From Deinandra increscens subsp. villosa (Eukaryota > Streptophyta > Magnoliopsida > Asterales > Asteraceae), in NCBI GenBank assembly GCA_039602395.1, contig JBCNJP010000003.1, positions 23,295,896 to 23,359,895 on the forward strand: a DNA stretch of 64,000 nt, read 5' to 3'. Of the stretch, positions 59,774 through 64,000 are shown piece by piece. The position numbers and the translations under genes are program-made. Under the pieces are notes generated by a model. The model saw only the letters and a program-made list of their open reading frames with translations, searched no databases and was not told the DNA's origin. The stretch's first letter is position 1, and every line of letters begins with the position of its first letter.

Positions 59774-61538
59774 ATGAGAAAAAATCCTGCACCGTCATCG
59801 GCCACGGTCCCCGACCAAGTGGCCGACGAGTTTACTGACCAAGGTCTCCTCCCGGTGACGGCGGAGGAAACTTGCAATTTTGACGATCGCAAGATCGCAT
59901 TGTTGAAACGATCCTGCTGTTTCCCCGCTGGAGCTGAAATTCGTCCCTTCGACCCTTCTTTGAAAGCCGACCACATCTCCGACGAATGGGTTTGTTTTCT
60001 GAACTACCCTTTTCTTCTTGGCATGACATTTCCGTTTCCGACACTGGTGAATGATTTCTTTTCTGTCACCGGTCTTGCTTACTCCCAAGTCATGCCAATG
60101 GTGTGGCGTATTCTGTTCTCTCTCGAAAGTTTGAACCAGTCCCATAATCTGAATATCGGAGTTGCTGAAATTTGTAAAGTTTACCGGTTGGCCACTCACG
60201 GCAACAGTAGATTTGTTTTGAAAATTCGAACTGGAGAAGCTCAGATGATCCCTAGGACTTCTCATAACGACCACGACTGGAAGCGTCAATTTTTCTTTGT
60301 GAAACGAAGTAGCCTTGCTGGTTGTGAGAACCTTCCTACCCAGTGGGTCATTAAGGGTAGGAAGAGTTTTAGTAACATTCTAACCCCGTATACTCTTCCA
60401 TTGCATGTAACTGATATGATTGTGTTTCTGTCTTTGCAGCGCCCAAGTTTGAAGCTTTGATAAAACCAACCCGTGAATCCTCCAAGAAGCTTAAGGATCT
60501 TTTCAGCATCCCAGCAGCAGAAAGAAGCTGCCAGCCCGAGGACGTTTCAAGTGCCAGAAGCATTTCTCAGCAATCTCTCAGCCCTTCAAGAACCATGTCG
60601 ACAGGTACTTTCATTTAATTGTTCCCTTTCCGTCTTTAAATTGTGTTTTATTTCTTCTGAAATTGATCCTTCACTGTCTATGATGAAGCTCCAGGTTCGG
60701 CCTCCAACTTCTCCTTCAAGGACATTAAGCTGCTCATTGCCAAAAAGGAGAAAACTGAGGAGACCAGCAGCAAGGCTCCTACTGACACCTCAGCCCCCAA
60801 GTTCCGAGCTCCGAGCACTCGTTCCAAGACTTCTTCTGCAAAGAAGCGCAAGGCTCCTGATTCCACTATCAATGTGGACAGCTTCGATGATCTCCCTCCC
60901 GTTGCAGCTGCTAACAAGCTGCTCTCACTGCAGGCTGTAGTGAACATTGTAAGTCGTAGTTTAATAATAGGGAAATATGTAAAAATGAAAGTTATAACAC
61001 TTCCCTTTTTGATTCTGATGTGCAGGGCATTGACAAGCTGAGCCACGAGGTGATTGACCTCGAAGGCAAAGTGGAAGCCCTGGAGCAGAAGCTCGAAGCA
61101 GCTGAGCAGAAGCTTGAAGCCTCTGAGCTCAAACTTGATCAGGCCACGCTCCATCTTGAGAAGCTGAACAAGGCCGCAGCCAGCAATGCTCGCCACTATG
61201 AGAAGCAGCTCAAAGAGAAAGATGCTGCGGCTGCTGAAGCTCTGAAGCAGGCCGAACTGAATGCTCAATCTTCAGCCGCCATCAGCGTGCTGGAGTGCAT
61301 GATTGAGATGGCAACTGCTGCACAGGCTGATGGCTTCACTCCAGAGAGCTGGCCGGTGAAGGACTGGGAGGTGAGCCTTAAGAAGCTGCTGGCTGAGAGG
61401 GTAGATGCTCCTGAAAAGGCTGAGAAGGAGGCTGAGCCGGAGGTCGAGAAGGAAGCTGAGAAGGAAAAGGGCAAGGAGGTTGAGCAGGCGGAGGCTGCTG
61501 GTGATAAGCTGGGCGATGAAGACGATGCAACGGTCTGA
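59774..61538 (+). CDS. Antisense Tat gene with Transposase_28 domain, four exons
   Basis: Exons 59774-60356, 60440-60604, 60689-60948 and 61026-61538 join in frame to 506 aa; the three introns (83, 84, 77 nt) are all GT-AG. Exon 1 holds the 'putative gypsy type transposon' region (PF04195): MTFPFPTLVNDFFSVTGLAY, then VWRILFSLESLN, GVAEICKVYRLATHGN. Exons 2-3 are basic and serine-rich with SAKKRKAP, a possible nuclear signal. Exon 4 is a long coiled coil (LEGKVEALEQKLEAAEQKL) ending in an E/K-rich tail. It lies opposite to the integrase strand, between integrase and 3' LTR. Its function in the element is not known. It is intact; the intron choices are my inference from frame and splice consensus. 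Confidence 0.8.
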
Positions 61539-62773
61539 GCCCGCTTTTTTAGTTTGTTTGGTTCATGGTCAGGTTCAGGTTCAGTAAACAATTTTTGTGG
61601 TGAAGCTTTTGTAAACAATGGTAGTTTAACTTTTTTTCTTTTTGGGGACTTGGATGGAGGGACCTTGAGTTTCAAGGCGAAGTCCAAGCTCCTTTAGACA
61701 ATATAGTTGGCCACAGGTGGAGGGATCTTGGGTTCCAAGACGAAGCCTGGGGTCAACTTCTCTAATTTCCTGCATAAATATAACTTAGTGGTATTTTGAT
61801 CATCATGGTGTGCCGTGTATGCTTTTAATTATTTTGAAAAATGTTTGAATGAGGATCCTACAGGATGCTCAGCATAGTTTAGTTGAAAAACTCAAGAGTT
61901 TATTAAAATTTTGCCAATGTTAACAAACCATGATGCCATCTAATACTTGGTAATAAAAATACGTATCAAACGCAGTATCAATATAACCTGTTTGAGAATA
62001 CTCCAATCGTAGAGGTAGTCAGGATCTCTAAGGATCCTTAGGAATCCTTAAGATAGACTTGATGAAATTCCGATTTTAAGGCATAAAATACCTTAAAAAC
62101 CTTGAGCACTTGTGAATAAGTTAAACTGGGGTCAAGCCCAATCTCGAGAGACACGAATATGTCTAAAGCTTTAGTTAATGTGAAAACATTAAAAACCTTT
62201 GCTAATCTGAGGACAAGCTCAAAAATACTTGGGACTAAGCCAACTGGGGTCAAGCCCAAAACTTGAGAGACATGAATATGTCTAAACCTTTGTTGACATG
62301 AAAATGCCAAAAACCTTAGAATCTTTGAGATGACACGTCTGCCATCCATTTTGAAGTGCACTTTATGGCCAACAGTGATGAAATTATCAGCCACCCTTAG
62401 ATGGACTGGTCGCACCACCTTGAACCACAGGTCACCATCATGCGCTCCTGGCGAGGGTCTTGCGCTCCTGGCGATTCCCATTAGTGAACGAGAAGGTGAA
62501 AACCTCCTAAACCTTTTGACAGCATTCAGAATGCTTTAGACTTAGAAGAGGTGATCAGCCTCTAGCTTATGGCAGGACGCTCGGAGCACCTACAAAATAC
62601 TCCAAGGCTCGGTGAGGGGTGGGTGTTAGTTTTGCTAACACCCCTCCGATGCCTAAGTCAGTACATATTCCAAAAATAATAATGTGAAAATGAAATAAGG
62701 GTAAAAATCATACCTGAGGTTCTCGAAGTATGGACAAGGATTCTCTGATATGCTTAAAAGATCCAGAGAGTAC
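61539..62773. other. Spacer between antisense gene and integrase
   Basis: No convincing gene; the 147-codon minus-strand ORF (62038-62481) is a reading of repeats. A unit of about 118 bp is duplicated: ACTGGGGTCAAGCCCAA at about 62125 and 62243, each followed by GAGAGACA(C/T)GAATATGTCTAAA. GCGCTCCTGGCGA occurs twice near 62440-62475. A strong hairpin GGGTGTTAG (62621-62629)/CTAACACCC (62635-62643) with a five-base loop lies downstream of integrase. Confidence 0.6.
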
Positions 62774-64000
62774 TTACATAAAATATAACTTCAAGTGAAT
62801 TGCATTCCAAGCTCTTGGGAGCAGCTCACCTTCCATAGTAACTAACCTGTATGCTCCTTTTCCAGCTTCTGAATCCACCAGGTAGGGTCCTTCCCATTTA
62901 GGCGCGAGTTTCCCATGTGCCGGATTGGTTGTATTTTGAAAAGCTTTCCTGAGTACCAGATCTCCTACTTGAAATCTTCTGATCCTGAGATTCCTGTTAT
63001 AAGACTTGGCTATCTTTTGCTGGTATGCTGCCATCCTAAATTTTGCGAGGTCTCTGATTTCTTCAATTGTTTCAAGATCTTCAAGGAGCTCTTGTTTGTT
63101 TGCTTCAAAATCCTGGTGGCTTGTTCTCGCAGTTGGCATCACCATCTCAGTAGGAATTACAGCTTCGGATCCAAACACTAAGGAAAATGGTGTTCGACCA
63201 GTAGCATTCTTGGAGGTCGTTCTGTCAGCCCATAATACGAAAGGTAGCTCTTCAGCCCACTTTCCTTTCTTGTCTCCTAGCTTCTTCTTGAGGTTATTGA
63301 TGATAATCTTATTGCTCGATTCTGCTTGGCCGTTAGCTTGTGGATGTATGGGAGTTGAAGTTACCATCTTGATGCCCCATGCCTCACAAAAACTTGTTGT
63401 CCTTTTTCCAATAAATTGAGATCCATTGTCGCACACTATTTCTGATGGAATTCCAAATCTTGTTAAGATATTCCTTTTGATAAAGGAAATTACTTCCTTT
63501 TCTCTAACTTGAACAAAAGCTTCGGCTTCAATCCATTTAGAAAAGTAGTCCGTCATAGCCAGCATGAAGACTTTTCCTCCAGGTGCTACAGGCAGCTTAC
63601 CAACTATATCCATTCCCCATTTCATGAACGGCCATGGAGATGATATTGAATGGAGCGGCTCAGCAGGCTGATGGAGGATGTTGCCGTGCCGCTGACATGC
63701 ATCACACTTTTGAACAAAGGCCATAGCATCCTTCTTCATGGTGGGCCAGTAGTATCCTGTTCTTAATACTTTTGAATATAGTGATCTGCCCCCAGTGTGA
63801 TTGCCACAATCACCTTCATGAATATCCTGAAGTACCGCATGTGCTTCAGGCTGCTCGAGGCATCTCAAGTATGGTCCTGCAAGAGATTTCTTGTATAAGA
63901 TACCATTTATTATTGAATATGGAATTACCTTTGTTCGGAAGAGTCTGGAGTTCTCGTTTTTTGGGATTTCTCCTTCTTGGATAAATCTCCTAATAGGGTA
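62774..64000 (-). CDS. pol: Tat-lineage integrase (5' partial at window edge)
   Basis: The open minus-strand frame continues to base 64000, so it is the 3' end of a longer pol. Features in order: HHCC zinc finger (HEGDCGNHTGGRSLYSK ... CDACQRHG), catalytic core D,D,E in WGMDIVGKLP, CDNGSQFIG and NGQAESSNKII, and the C-terminal WEGPYLVDSEAGKGAYRL ending near the stop at 62774. Integrase inserts element cDNA into the chromosome. No frameshift is visible within the window. The first residues (from the edge) read like the linker between RNase H and integrase. Confidence 0.92.
   Translation of the reverse strand, partial: YPIRRFIQEGEIPKNENSRLFRTKVIPYSIINGILYKKSLAGPYLRCLEQPEAHAVLQDIHEGDCGNHTGGRSLYSKVLRTGYYWPTMKKDAMAFVQKCDACQRHGNILHQPAEPLHSISSPWPFMKWGMDIVGKLPVAPGGKVFMLAMTDYFSKWIEAEAFVQVREKEVISFIKRNILTRFGIPSEIVCDNGSQFIGKRTTSFCEAWGIKMVTSTPIHPQANGQAESSNKIIINNLKKKLGDKKGKWAEELPFVLWADRTTSKNATGRTPFSLVFGSEAVIPTEMVMPTARTSHQDFEANKQELLEDLETIEEIRDLAKFRMAAYQQKIAKSYNRNLRIRRFQVGDLVLRKAFQNTTNPAHGKLAPKWEGPYLVDSEAGKGAYRLVTMEGELLPRAWNAIHLKLYFM

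Larger units (their letters stand above)
58997..64000 (-). mobile_element. Tat-lineage Ty3/Gypsy element, 3' part
   Basis: Minus-strand element running off the window: integrase (62774-64000), a 1.2-kb spacer, an antisense four-exon gene (59774-61538), a polypurine tract and the 3' LTR. An antisense extra gene downstream of integrase is known in Tat-lineage elements such as Grande. Integrase ends GAYRLVTMEGELLPRAWN, characteristic of that lineage, and no chromodomain follows. The left LTR end (TGTTTGATG, 58997) is inferred from TG...CA; the target duplication cannot be tested here. Confidence 0.8.

Noticed and set aside
62038..62481. 147-codon minus-strand ORF in the Tat spacer
   Set aside because: It reads through the 118-bp duplicated unit and has no recognisable domain; repeats keep the frame open by chance.

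Overview
The window is plant nuclear DNA, about two-thirds A+T and dominated by transposable elements. GT-AG introns, plant-type Copia, Ty3/Gypsy, L1, MULE and hAT elements, and an INDETERMINATE DOMAIN (IDD) zinc-finger gene place it in a eudicot. The long-gag, SIRE-type Copia with an extra 3' ORF and the dense Tekay/Tat/SIRE mix fit Asteraceae best; that family assignment is inference. Only one ordinary host gene is convincing: the three-exon IDD transcription factor at 35631-37896.

Layout. 1-7500: A+T-rich intergenic DNA with a hAT-type non-autonomous element (70-674, 8-bp target duplication), foldback elements, a tRNA-derived SINE and a diverged tandem duplication. 7518-34860: an old multi-gene region, mostly on the minus strand: an ORF1-like transposon protein, a Myb/SANT-like ORF, a Mutator-like (MULE/FAR1-type) transposase with a C-terminal OTU domain, a divergent PB1-like ORF on the plus strand and a Ulp1-like ORF. 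A recurring palindromic motif around TACGCTGCGTA links these parts. Two Copia elements interrupt the region: a pol-less, gag-only element (8198-14349) and a nearly intact, very young 12.6-kb SIRE-type element (17783-30360, target duplication GTCAA).

35631-37896: the IDD gene. 38263 to about 52850: a minus-strand L1-type LINE with frameshifts, split inside ORF1 by a young Tekay-type chromovirus of 9.0 kb (43230-52229, target duplication AAGAT). The chromovirus pol is open but its gag is lost, and an inverted piece of its own RNase H sits at the 5' LTR junction. 53102-55192: a LINE ORF1 fragment split by a 1.9-kb LTR element that has only one unrecognised 202-aa ORF. 55193-58996: a minus-strand Copia remnant interrupted by a CACTA-like insertion, which itself carries a hAT-type element (57189-57911, perfect 8-bp target duplication). 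58997-64000: the 3' half of a minus-strand Tat-lineage Ty3/Gypsy element with an antisense, four-exon gene of the Transposase_28 type and an open integrase running off the window.

How parts work together: in each retroelement the LTRs, primer-binding site (always the initiator-Met type where visible) and polypurine tract serve replication of that element. The pol-less Copia, the gag-less Tekay element and the 1.9-kb element would need proteins supplied in trans. The most unusual items are a family of covarying RNA-like hairpins shared by the two SIRE-type elements, the palindrome-linked multi-gene MULE with two cysteine-protease-like domains lacking expected catalytic residues, the self-inverted RNase H fragment, and the small LTR element with its unknown ORF.
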